The notes under the pieces: generated by a model
Seen by the model: only the letters and a program-made list of their open reading frames with translations
Told to the model about the DNA's origin: nothing
Databases searched by the model: none
Part shown: piece after piece, positions 1-11,600 of the stretch
Numbering within the stretch: position 1 is the stretch's first letter
Layout: each line of letters opens with the position of its first letter
Translations under genes and position numbers: made by a program
Assembly: GCA_002633005.1 (NCBI GenBank)
Contig: NMRA01000122.1
Coordinates: forward strand, 790,518 to 854,517
DNA: 64,000 nucleotides
Direction of reading: 5' to 3'
From: Phoronis australis
Lineage: Eukaryota; Phoronida; Phoronidae

Positions 1-89
1 CATCAGACGATTCCATTTCTCTTGGTAGAGGATCATGATCTTTGTCTACATCACTGTTGATACCGTCATCTCTCTCAGAATCGTCACCA

Positions 90-810
90 TTGTTATCTGG
101 CTCTGTTTTGAATTGAACCTCTAGAATGAGCGCAGGGTGCATCTGTTCTCCACTGAATCAAATGATTTAAAATGCACCGTCAACATTTTCCCATCCATTG
201 GTGGGTATTCTGTCCAAGATTTGGAGATGAGCACTACCCCATAGTCTAGCAACAAATGCACTTCTATCCATGTGAAATGCTAGTTCAGCTTCACGCAGTG
301 GAATACTGCTGCCCTCGATGCTTTTAAACTTCTCAAATGGGTGCTTAGTATTACTTCGGTTTGTAAGTATTGTCAACCACACTGAACCGGTGCTTGTTTA
401 GTAGGACAAGTTTCTGTGCTCCATACAACACACAAAACAAAATCCTGCAAGATTTTGATGACTTCTTCTGTTGGAACATCGCGGTTCAATGAAGCAAAAG
501 CTCTCTGGAACTTATCACTTATTGCCACGATTGCATATGATCTGTTTCTTCCTTTCCTTACAAATGCACAGGTATAGCAACATCCAGTGAACGCGTGTAG
601 GCCAAGGTATTAGTTACGTTTAAATAACATAGAATGCCTTGCCCTCTAGTCCCAACCTCCATCCACACCATGGATGTACCTCAATGGACATGGTGTAGGA
701 ACAACACTAGAATGTTGGTGTCAGAACCTCTTATGACGATGTCGTCAGGTGTGGGCTTGTCTGCCTCGTTTATACGAAGGATGACTGATGTCGGCTTCTG
801 AGTAATTACA
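90..810 (-). pseudogene. decayed copy of a multi-copy invertebrate protein
   Basis: Reading the minus strand, three conserved blocks appear in order but in different frames and with stops between them. The first (about 775-680) reads DDIVIRGSDTNILVL followed by VWMEVGTRGQG. The second (about 600-540) reads HAFTGCCYTCAFVRKG. The third (382-167) ends with SAFVARLWGSAHLQIL and then NGWENVDGAF. These match my memory of a family present in many copies in cnidarian, mollusc and other marine invertebrate genomes, whose function is unknown and which behaves like mobile-element cargo. The frameshifts and stops mark this copy as dead. The family assignment is by motif recall only. Confidence 0.55.
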
Positions 811-2791
811 ATTTACAGATGGAACTATCATTCTGTGCATACTTCTCCATCTTCAACAAACTACCAAGTGCACTCTCCCACCACTCTCCAATAAACTTCC
901 CTTTCATCTAGAAGTGTTTTAAACAATATACAAGGATTTTTTGTCTTAAGTTGTATTTTTGTTCAGTTCAAATATCGTTTTATCTATACCAGTAACCAGA
1001 ATTGTCGTATTTCCTCTTTTGTACAAGTTCATTTTTGGGGGTCTTGTTATACCCCAGGAAAAATGAAGTCTTAAGTGGTGATTATGGTGTCTACAGTTAC
1101 TAAGCTATCTTTTAAAAAAAGAACTTTTGTTCCCACTTACAAGTTGAAATAAATTGTTAACTGGCTGTTAATTAGTAGGCATCTTAATTAATAAACCCCA
1201 AGACACATCTTAACTGGCATCATTTTAATTTGAGTGATATGAATGAAATAAAATAGATTGTTGGGTCCTCTTTTGGACCACCCCAGGGACCGAAGCCCAG
1301 AATTGTGCAATTAAGACGCCCCTTTCCTTCAATGGAAGGTGACTTACAATAAGAATTATGCACTCAAACCTTTTGCACTCGAAAGTGTAAATAAAGTCCT
1401 GCTGGTTGGTCTTTTGGTTAGCATCACTTGTGCTGGAGTAAGTACTTCGTGATAACCTAAAATGACTACTCACTACTCCAAAAACATAACTTAGACGGAA
1501 ATTTTACAGCTATGAGAAAAAAAGTATGAAAAAGTAGGAAATATTAGGAATTTCAGAAAAAAGTAGGAAAAGCAGGAACAAGCCAAAAAGTAGGAAAAGT
1601 AGGAACGCTTGAAAGCCTGCCATTATGATATGCATTCATATAGTAAAAACTCATACGAATTGGATCCAACCAAATCCACACATTATGGGACAGTTCATGA
1701 ATATTTTGTTGAATGGAAGGTGGTGCGTGTTAGTCTTGGGGACACCATTATTTAGTGCATAAAACGTCAGCCATCCCCTAGCTGTTATTTAAACTTTTCG
1801 TGAATTGTATGCTAACTTGTGTAACAGAGCAAGTCTCCAGTGAACATCAAAAATGTGTATTTCACCTCGTCACGCGTACGTTTCAGTTCAGTTACACATG
1901 ATAACGATCAATTTCATATAGGCAAAGGAAGGAAACACCCTTTCTCCTAAGCCTGTCGCTAGCAAAGTGCCCAACACATACAGTCGCGCCCGCATGCCCA
2001 CGTAACAAAGGCGCACTGAGACGCAACAAAGACATTAGCATAAGAATAACTGAACAATTACAACTAAATAAGAATAACAATAAGTGTAAAGTTTCTAACG
2101 TCCCGTCACACTTGGAAGGTGGAATCCATCTTATTATAATTGTAGGGCAAAGTGCGCAAACCAGAACAACTTCATCATGTTTGAGTTAGCAAAGATTTGC
2201 GTATTTCAGATGCTTCTTTTTACAACAGAATCTGCAAACTGTCTTTTCGATAATACCAACTAACTTGTTAATGAACCCATGGGTTACTTGCAAATTTGAA
2301 AATGCAAAATCTGAAAGGAAAGATGACTTTTGTTTGTACGATGCACCTCACAAGAACATATAACACTCAATGTGCAGTTTTATTCCTCTGTATCATCTTG
2401 GCACAAAAATCAGGTAATTTTAGCCACAAAATGTGACTGTTCTTAAAGTTGCTGAATCATTCTTTTTACTATTTTTTGTTTGGTTATGGTTTTGGAATTG
2501 AAAGTAGGCATGATTTTACAAATTTTCAGTTTTGAACTTTTTCAACAAATGTGTCTATGTTTAATCAACTTAACAGACTTAGACAAAAGCATGCGATCTG
2601 ACAACCATGGCTTTTTCTGGGACACTGGTAAAAATTTTCAGGAACTTAGAGAATGCAAGGACATGTGGTTTTGGTGATTTTTTTGTACATTAATCAAAGA
2701 TAATCTGACTCGAGTGAGTCGAACTTGAATACGTCAGGCTTCTGCACATTTTACTGTATTTAGTTTGCTTATCGTGCATGTGCTATTGTAG
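811..2791. other. no gene recognised; upstream flank or intron of the SLC17 gene
   Basis: AT-rich sequence without a convincing exon. A purine-rich imperfect repeat of the type GTAGGAAAAG lies at about 1515-1615. Further 5' exons of the SLC17-family gene should lie here or before the window, but I could not find any with transporter-like sequence and proper splice sites. Confidence 0.4.
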
Positions 2792-5700
2792 GTGCGGGTC
2801 ACTTGTCTGACGCACTGGTCAGTAGACGATGGACAGTGTTGTCAGTGCGCAGACTGATGACTGGTATTGGTCTGTTGGGGCCTGGCATATTCTTGCTCTT
2901 CTTCAGTGCTGTTAATAACCTTCCCCTCGCTGTTATGTAAGTAAAGGGCTTGCTACATTTTCTACTTTAATGTGTAGCTGTCTGAGAAAATAGGCCTGCC
3001 CTCTTACCGATACAAAATCAATGTCAAAATTTTCTTCACCATGGTTGGATTTCATTCTGTTGCCATGAAGAACCTCCAAAGAAGTCAACGCTTCAGAAAA
3101 TCATGAGCTGGCAAGCCGTAATAGAATTTGACACATTCAGTTTTATTATCTCTCAATCCAAGTGAATGTCATGGCAACAATTTTTTCATCTAATGGATTA
3201 ATTACCATATTTGAAGAGAGGGATCTCTTGCAGAATGGTTTTACTAATGTTGTTTGAACTTCACTGTCAGTTCCCTTTTGGTTACTGTTAGGATTCATGG
3301 CTTCATATATGTGTGATGTTTCTGTAATTTTCTGATTAAAAGCGCGACAAACCCACCTTCCAACACAAAAGACCACTTTTGATTTAGACCAATTACTGTT
3401 GTGAAATTGCTCTAAAATAATTCATTAGTTGAATTGGAGGTAATATCAAGACTTCGTAACAAGTTACAGTTAGTGGAATGCAGGTTTACCGCTTTAACTA
3501 ATTTATTGTCACATTTCATCATTTGGTAAATTTTTTAACAGGTTAAGTATTTGAAGTGTGGTGTTCGAAACTGTAATTTGTTTACAGCCGTACTTCATCA
3601 CAATTTTTGAGCAGTTTCAAAGTGTTACTTATGCTTTGAAACTCGGGGTACATTGTAAAATGTTACCATTAAATGTCATACTATCACTATCACTTTAGTA
3701 ATTCATCTTCATTCATACAGTTCAATAGTTCATTCATGTTTCTCACTTTCAGATGTGTTTCAATATCCATGGGACTGAGTGCGTGTAATTCATCTGGTCA
3801 TCTCGCCAATCACGCTGATGTAGCGCCCAATCATGCAGGGATCACATTCGCCATCTCTAATACATTAGTACGTATTGGCCAAGTTGTGATGCATGTTTAA
3901 ACTTGTAGATTTTGTGTCAACTGTCACCGTTTTCACTAAATCCCATTCAGTGTCTTGAAGCTAGTCAGTATGTCATCAGACATTCACCGATGTTTTATGC
4001 ATGCTTAAAAGAGGCCTGAACTACATGTTTTTAAGCATTTTCATATGAATTTTGAAAGTATAAAGGTTGTTTACTGGCATCCACATATTCCTAAATTGTG
4101 CTCAGTATTTTTTTTACTTTGAAAAGTAAAAAAATTATTAGTTCTGTAAAGCCCCACTGCAAGCGCTGTTTTTCGTGACGTCACTGAAGCTGTAGAGCAC
4201 AAAGAGATATAGGTCATTAGCCGTGCAAGTACGTAGTCCAGATGACAGATCAACACGTGCATACTCACAACCTTTTTCGTTTTTCTTTCCTGTGACTTTG
4301 ATTCATCCCAGGATCTAGCCATCCAGCTAGCTACATGAAGACTATCTTCAAAATACAACTAGGTATCAGTAGCAGTGTGTGTGTTGAGCTCTGTTAGACT
4401 CCGAAATTTCACATAGCCCGGGTAGTTCTGCTCGTCACCTCGTCGCCAAACTTATATTAACATGTAGAGCTCTAAACCGGCAGGAGAGCGTGCAAATATC
4501 TGGGTGTCAACCGACACTCACCTTGCCTGCCGGAGCCATTTAAGTGAAAAACAATCTAGTAAACGTTATTTTATTTCATAATTCTCAGCCTTTTGTAACA
4601 AAGAAAGCAATACGCTCAATACACGCTATTTCCTAAAATTTTGCGACATTTGTCGGGAAATGATGACAGCTTCGCAAGAGCAAAATTTTTTATGAAATTT
4701 GGTTTCCTGGTATTAAAATACTAAAACCTGGTAAGGAAATGAAATCAGCTCTAGTAATTTGTTGTGACATGTACACAACTTCATAGAACAGTTCGATCGC
4801 TTGGAAGAAGAACAACTCGGGGAATGAAACTGGCCAATAAGGCAACAGGGGACGTCGCCGAAAGCCGACCTTAAAGAGCGCACCCAAATTTTAGCAGCAG
4901 AGTGATCAGCAGAACGCCAGCTTTTTCAACACCAGTCAATAATTTAGTTTACTTAAGGAAGAGTGTAATTTTTAATGACACTAATTTTGTGCCAGATTTT
5001 ATTTGATCAGTTCTTACCCACGCCGGTGCAACGGCCGCTGTATATTTACTATACAGCTTGCACCAAGGCAAAGCTACGCAGTCAGGGCCCTTTCCTGGCC
5101 AGTGCCGAGAACGGCATCGTTCCACGTATAATAGTGAACACTACACGGCAGTAAACTTGTATTATGAACTTTTGAGAGCCGAGATTGCTGACGAATTATA
5201 CACTTTAAGCACAGTTCTGTAGCCAAGAGCCATTCACCCAATGAGCTACATACAGATTTATCTCATTGCCTTCACCCACCGACGGTACAGCCTCAGTGAC
5301 GTCAGACGCGCGTTAGCCAATAGGAATTAACATTGGAAAAATGCTTTTTTACAAAAATGTGAAAGAGTAACACAGATGTGATTTCTGATATAGACTTTAT
5401 TCATCAATTAAATTACATTAAAAATGCATGTTATTGTACTTCAGGAACCTTTTAAGACAGAACTCGGTAGTAGCACTTTTTGATGAAATAGCGACCCCTT
5501 GAAATGAGCTGTGTAGCTAGGTGATTATAGAGGTTTCACAGAATGGATGTTCAGTGCCACATAAACACTGTGTATGCTGTGGAGATTAAAACAGTGGAAT
5601 TTTACAGATTTTTGAGTACGGTTTCAACAGTAGTCAGTGTCTCGTCTTCAAGCTCGCTCTTTACCAATATAAGGAGTTTTATATGCCAGTTTGGCCATTA

Positions 5701-5978
5701 TTTTCCTTTGGATGTTTCTTTAGTCTCATTCACTTTTCACACTGAAATTAAACAACAATTCATGCATTTAATGCCATGTACGAGAGTCTATATGTAGATA
5801 CATGTTTTGTCATTTATTTCAGGCTACAATTCCCGGTATTTTGTGCGGACCACTCACGGCAGAGTTTGTCACTCAGTCGCACGGACGTTGGTTTCCTGTG
5901 TTCATCATCTCGGCGTTTGTGAACTTTGTCGGAGGCATTATTTATCTAAGTCAGAGTGCAGCCAGTCAGATCTTATAG
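2792..5978 (+). CDS. SLC17-family organic anion transporter, last three exons
   Basis: Three exons join in phase: 2792-2936, 3753-3867 and 5823-5978, with AG acceptors and GT donors (GTAAGT, GTACGT) and a TAG stop at 5976-5978. The first encodes AGHLSDALVSRRWTVLSVRR followed by a hydrophobic helix; this fits the cytoplasmic loop and seventh helix of SLC17/ANTR major-facilitator proteins. The second carries GLSACNSSGHLANHADVAPN and a helix ending ISNTL. The third has TIPGILCGPLTAEFV, then GRWFPVFIISAF and a short tail ending SQIL. SLC17 members move phosphate, nucleotides, glutamate or other anions across plasma or vesicle membranes; the subtype cannot be told from this half of the protein. 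The 5' half is outside the window or unrecognised. The long second intron holds dispersed repeats. Confidence 0.75.
4370..4800 (+). repeat. dispersed repeat, related copy at 51130-51545
   Basis: Several blocks recur about 47 kb away: CGACACTCACCTTGCC (near 4515, inverted near 51160), a stretch around AAATTTGGTTTCCTGGTATT (4695-4715 versus 51465-51480), and ATTTGTTGTGACATGTACA (4757-4776 versus 51520-51538). A further block, CAGCTAGCTACATGAAG at 4324-4340, matches the arm of the foldback at 51226. The order and orientation of blocks differ between copies. The class is unknown; a non-autonomous DNA element is likely. Confidence 0.5.
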
Positions 5979-6720
5979 TAGTACTTCGAGTGTCGTCCTT
6001 TGTGAGATTACGACTGTGTAGTTTACACCCAGTCAGCTAGGAGATCTAAGGCCAGGGACAATGAAAGCAATTGCTCTATATCGATCTATCTTCTCAGTTT
6101 ATAGCAAAGGCTGCTTCAGGAGGATTGGGTTGGTCAGATTTGAATGACTAGGGCGTGTTTTGTAATCTTCTATTCATTCAAAGTCTAATGATGATAAACA
6201 AATTCTTCGTTTTCTACTAAGAGACATGCTAATACTAATGGACTGAGTTACTTAAAAAGATTCATGTTAAGAATATTGGCCAGTAATCACAGAACAGTCC
6301 GAGGTAAAACACCTGAAAGCACACCTAATATAGTCGATGCCTTTTTAAAAGATGGTTGTAAAAAGATCATTAAACTAAGTGCCTAAAGAGTGATATGGAA
6401 TTATTTTATTCTATGGCCAGAATTTGCATTGCTTAACAAAAGTTATGGTTTGCTTAATGCTGGAAAATGCCACAAATGTTTAAAGTTTACACCTTTTAAA
6501 TACTCTCGCACGTCTGAAAATTATCTCAACTCCTCACTGGCTTAATGTGTACCAGTATTGTGGGTGTGAAACATGGTTCTTATCCATCCATGAAAAATGA
6601 GGCTCGTAGACATGCGTTTTCCTGCCTGGAAGCGTGGTATACAATACGCTGCATACTAGACATAGACCGAGACCACCCTCTTCTCTATTCATAGTGCAAG
6701 GCATCTGCTTGATCCATAGT
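5979..6720 (+). other. 3' flank of the SLC17 gene
   Basis: Presumed 3' untranslated and intergenic sequence. I see no second gene and no clear canonical AATAAA close to the stop codon. Confidence 0.35.
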
Positions 6721-6721
6721 A

Positions 6722-7025
6722 TTGTTTATAAGAGATAAGAAATATGCAACAGTGGCTAAAAGCATACCTTATACAAGAGCTGAAAGGAAAGCCACTGTGT
6801 TGGAATTTAATAAGTCAGCTGTCATGGATCACACTAACAAGAATAATCATGTGATAGATTCATCAAACGTAGCCCTGGTTGACAAGGATGCAGTGGATTA
6901 CAGGAGAAAAATTAGGGAGTCTGGATTAAGCAGATGCCTTATGTTATGAATAGAGATGAGGGTTGTATCCCTCTTAGTCTAGTTTACAGCGCAGTTTTCC
7001 ACGCCATCTGGTGGGGAAAAATAGA
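6722..7025 (+). mobile_element. Penelope-like element remnant (GIY-YIG endonuclease end)
   Basis: The plus-strand reading contains AVMDHTNKNNHVID, then ALVDKDAVDYRRKIRES, and after a one-base frame change VMNRDEGCIPLSLVY. In Penelope-like retroelements the C-terminal GIY-YIG endonuclease typically shows DH...NHVIDW...YRRK.KEA.WIR followed by MNRDEG..LS..YD, so order and spacing agree. The upstream reverse transcriptase is not visible and the frame is broken, so this is a short dead fragment. Confidence 0.6.
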
Positions 7026-8662
7026 TACCGCTGCTTAATTTGCATGGACAGTAAACAAGACAAATGCTTCACTATAAAGTCTACTTTCTTAATGGAGTTG
7101 TTTACCGAGTGTTGTGGGTTTCAAAACTATGTGACGGGGAAAATTTTTCATGTCACAAGTCGCACAGTAATGGAAGGCCTCATCAGGAGTCATCAGTTTC
7201 GTTCATCTAAAAATATTTCAAATGTTTTAGAATGTGAAAATTGTGCAGTGAAACATTTTAAGTGTAGAATTTATCTTCAATTTTTACCGCCGTATCTCAT
7301 TGTCAGTTTTAGGAACAGCTGATAAAAATTGGAAGAGGAATTTGAAATAAAGTTTCATCAGTTTTTCCAATTACTTGATGTATCCAAGTAATATGGCTTT
7401 CTAAAAACTACGGAGCATTCTGGAAAGTTGTGTTAAATTTCTCTATAATGGGGTGTGTTGCCAAAGTTTTTTTGAAAAAGAACTGAAGCTGCTCTGAACA
7501 TGCGTTCCAATGAGACTTAACACTTGATTTGAACCACATACGATGTACTTTTATATAAATGATCTCAACTAGTTTCTTGTGTAAATTACATTAGTAAGTT
7601 CTGGGCTTGGAAAGACCTGATAATTCATTATTCTAAAATTTACGCTCAGCAAATAAAATGACTGACCTGCTGGGTAAAGCCTACTTATTGAGTGTTGTGT
7701 TATATTAGACAAGTACGTTCACGTGCAGCAAGATGGTGTATTTAGGAGAATCCAGCGGTCGTCTTGACTATGAAACTGACTACACAGTAAAATCGTGTTA
7801 CAACAAATCCTCCAAGAAGTTTCCACGACATTCCTTGTAACTGAAGTTCACTGTAACTAAATCTTGTAAACAGTGTATTGGGTTCGAGACTTTAGAAATA
7901 GAACATTATATGCGAGGGTACGTTGCAAATCAGTTTTGTTGTAACGCAGTTTGACTGTATTTAATGTTATTTATTTATGTTAATGCAATATATATATTTT
8001 TGTCATTGACAATCTAGATCCATTTTCACTTATGAAAAAATCTCATAATTTACTCATTGGGATCTACACAAATTGCCGTACTACACGAATAAGTTTCAGG
8101 AACAATGCCAAATTCAGTTCTTAAAAACATCACTTTATTATAAAAAACTTACAGATAATACATTTATACACATATTTGAAGATATTAATTTGATGGTCTT
8201 ATGTTTTGTTCAATCAAAAGAAACTTTTGGATACTATAATTCATGTACTGTTCACCAAAATGTTTTTAGGAATTGTTTTAAATGTAGGGGCAATTAAATA
8301 CTTGGACTTGATTTTCAAGAAAAAGTTCAGAAGCTGCATACAAAGCTAACAGCGCTCTTGACATTTCATCTTGAATATTCATATCATCTACAGGCACAGA
8401 AAAGTAGACATTTTATAAAGTACTCTGTGCAGGATGTGAACTCAAAATGGACACAATTTGTAAGCTTTTTAAAAATGTTAAGAATAATGAAAAATACTAT
8501 TATGTCACATGGTACCAATTTGAAACACGTCTAATTAATACAATGCACCATCAAATTAAAACTTCCAGAGTTATACAAACAACTCTAAATAGCATCTTCT
8601 TAAGGCTAACATGCTTAACTACAGAATAGAAGACTGGCTGCTCCGTCATACACATCAGATCA
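7026..8662. other. no gene recognised between the SLC17 gene and RNASEH1
   Basis: AT-rich intergenic sequence that should include the 3' untranslated region of RNASEH1 (minus strand). An AATAAA on the minus strand at 8133-8138 is a possible but distant poly(A) signal. Short open frames here show no known motif. Confidence 0.35.
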
Positions 8663-11600
8663 CTACTTCCTCAGCATTGCTTTACCAGCACCTTCGTTTG
8701 CGAGAGAATCAGCAGCCTCATTACCTTGTATACCACTGTGGCCAGCAACATGCACCTAGACAAAATGGAATGTTATTTGAACCTTTTCACAGTAAGTCAT
8801 CGACAAATTAATGGAGAGAAATAGCCGTGACCTGAAATCGACTCCAATCTTGCCGAAGTATGAAAACACGCTGTACAACTACTGCACAAGTTTTCAAAAG
8901 ATTGGATCTCTGACACACTTCTCCACTGAATTATACATGTAAAGAATGACGCATTGTCCCCCATCATTTTTTGCAGCACACTGAGTAACAGTAAAACATC
9001 ATTGGTATCAGACAGATAAAATAATAAGAGCGCTCAGAGGAGTGACACTTGGCGAAATTAACCGAAAAGATGACGATGGGGAGGACGACAATGAAGGCAG
9101 CAATTAAGAACAACACAATAACATTCATGTGACTAGCGAAGAAATCAATAAGAAATAGACTGCAGTCTTTTTCAATAGCCGCTAAACTGACAACAGTGCA
9201 AGAGCGCTCGGAGGAGTGACACTTGGCGAAATTAACCGAAAAGACGACGATGGGGAGGAGGACGACGACAACGAGGATGACAATGAAGTTTGCGATTATG
9301 AACAACACAATAACATTCATGTGACTGTCAAAGAAATCAGTAAGAATTAGGCTGCAGTCTTGTTCAATAGCTGGTAAACTGACAACAGTGCAGCACAATG
9401 GGCCAACAAAGGAACAGCGTTTTCAGACAATCTCGAATAATTCCGCCAAGTAACAAAGGAACAGCGCTATCAGAAAATCTCGAATAACCCGAAGTAGATG
9501 TCCTAGCGAAAAATGAAAAACATCTTCTGAAAGCCCGTTCAAAACTCTATCGAACTGTGCAGATTTTTGATCGGTTAATATACATCAGAAAAAATCCCGG
9601 AACACAAATATATTACCAAAAATCACCAAATTTGACAGTCCTCCTCGAAGTTACTACTTCCCTGCAAGTGCTGGAAAAATCTGACAACAGATTCGGAATG
9701 TTCATACTCTCTAGATTTTGACTATGTGGTCATAGTAAGCCCCTTACCACCTACTTTTTTGGCAAGTTTCATCTGTCTGACAGCCACCTGAAATCGCACC
9801 CGGTTTCTCGGACAGCAGACGACAGGGGTTGATTGCAAATGACAGCAACCAGTTTGAATCAAAAGTAGGTAAAAACTTGGGCTTTTCTCATTCAAAAACA
9901 CAAGTAAATCACTTTCCTGGCATCTGCTTACAACAAATTCCTCGAACAACCAGCCAAACCTGACACACACCCTCAACATAAAAGTTACTTCTAGGGACAA
10001 GAAATCCCCCGTGGCCATGGCCTGACTGTTCAGAGCTACCTACAGTCCTGAGCGATACTAGGCGAACTTCACGACGATGATGTTTATGATGATGAAAGTG
10101 GCGAGAATGACTTGCGAAGATGTAAGGAATCAGTAAGAAATAGGCTACAGTCTTGAGCGACGATGGATATGATGACGATGGATATGACGACGATGGATAT
10201 GACGAAGATGATTATGATGATGATAGTGGGGATTATGAACAACACCATAAGTCACATGACTAGCGAAGATGTCAGAAATCAGTAAGAAATAGGCTACTGT
10301 TTTGTTCAATAGACGCTAAACTAAACCAACATTAGTGCAGCAAGACCGGTCAACAAAGGAGCAGCCCTATCAGAAAATCTCAAATAATTCAAAAAGTAGA
10401 CGTCCTAGCGAAACATTGTAAATATCTTCTGAAAGCCCGCTCAAAATGCTATCTAATCTGGAAGTTTTGCAAAATTCCATAAACTTTTAGAAAAAATTGC
10501 GTTTTTTTGAAATTCAAAATCACATAACTCGAAAACGATAAGTCTGAGAAACATGTTATGGCTAAACTTTTGAAAGAGCATACTTCAAGGAATCCACATG
10601 TAAAAATTCACGCCATTTGCTCTTCCCGTTAAAAATGCGACCGCAGAACGATTGAAAATGGATAAAAATGCACCACAGCCGCCATCTTGAAAGTGACTTC
10701 CGGTTAAACAAAATTAAAAGCAATGAATACCTGATGAGTTTGAAAATGATTGATTCGCCAATGCGCCCTTAGGAGAAAACGTTTTCGGCCAGATATCAAG
10801 GTGCGCATGCGCCACTGCCGATATTTCCGCCATCTTTGACCGGAAGTTAACTATTTAGAGCACAGTTGTAGTACTTGCGTGGTATAATAATTGTACCAAC
10901 CTTCAGCCCTGTATGTCAAAAAATGCGGCCTCTATGATCATTTGAATCTGAATCCGGAAACAAAATGGCCGCCACGTCCGCCATTTTGAATCTGATCATG
11001 ACCAAAAACAATAGGCATTCTGGACTTCTAGATCTACATGTGGTGTGCGAATTTCGTGCGAATCGGACGAAAATTGCGACCTGTAGAGTGCGAACAAACA
11101 AAAATGAAAGCGCTAAAGATGATGATGAAGATGACGAATATGTCAACAATGGTGGCGAGGATGAATAATAGAAGTAATAATAACATACACATGACGAACG
11201 TAGAAGTCCGAAATCAGTAAGAAATAGGCTACAGTCTTGAGCGACACTTGGCGAAATTAACTGAAAAGACAACGACGGAGATTATGACGAAGATGATGAC
11301 GAAGATGACGAATATGATGATGGTGGGGGCGATGATGAACAAACATCATGACATTCATATGACGAACTTAGATGTCATAAATCGGTAAGAAATAGGCTAC
11401 AGTTTTGTTGAATTGAAGCTTAACCAACATCAATGCAGTAAGAGCGCTCAACAAAGGAACAGCGCTATCAGAAAATCTCGAATAATTCGAAAAGTAGACG
11501 TCGTAGCGGAAAACGGAAAAGTTCTTCTGAAAGCCCGTTCAAAACTCTATCTAAATTGATATTATCACACAATTCCGTAAATTTTTTGAAAAAAAAATGA

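Noticed and set aside
8964-9398. Minus-strand frame with repeated hydrophobic segments (about 144 residues)
   Set aside because: It is the antisense reading of the GAY-rich duplicated module and has no independent support.
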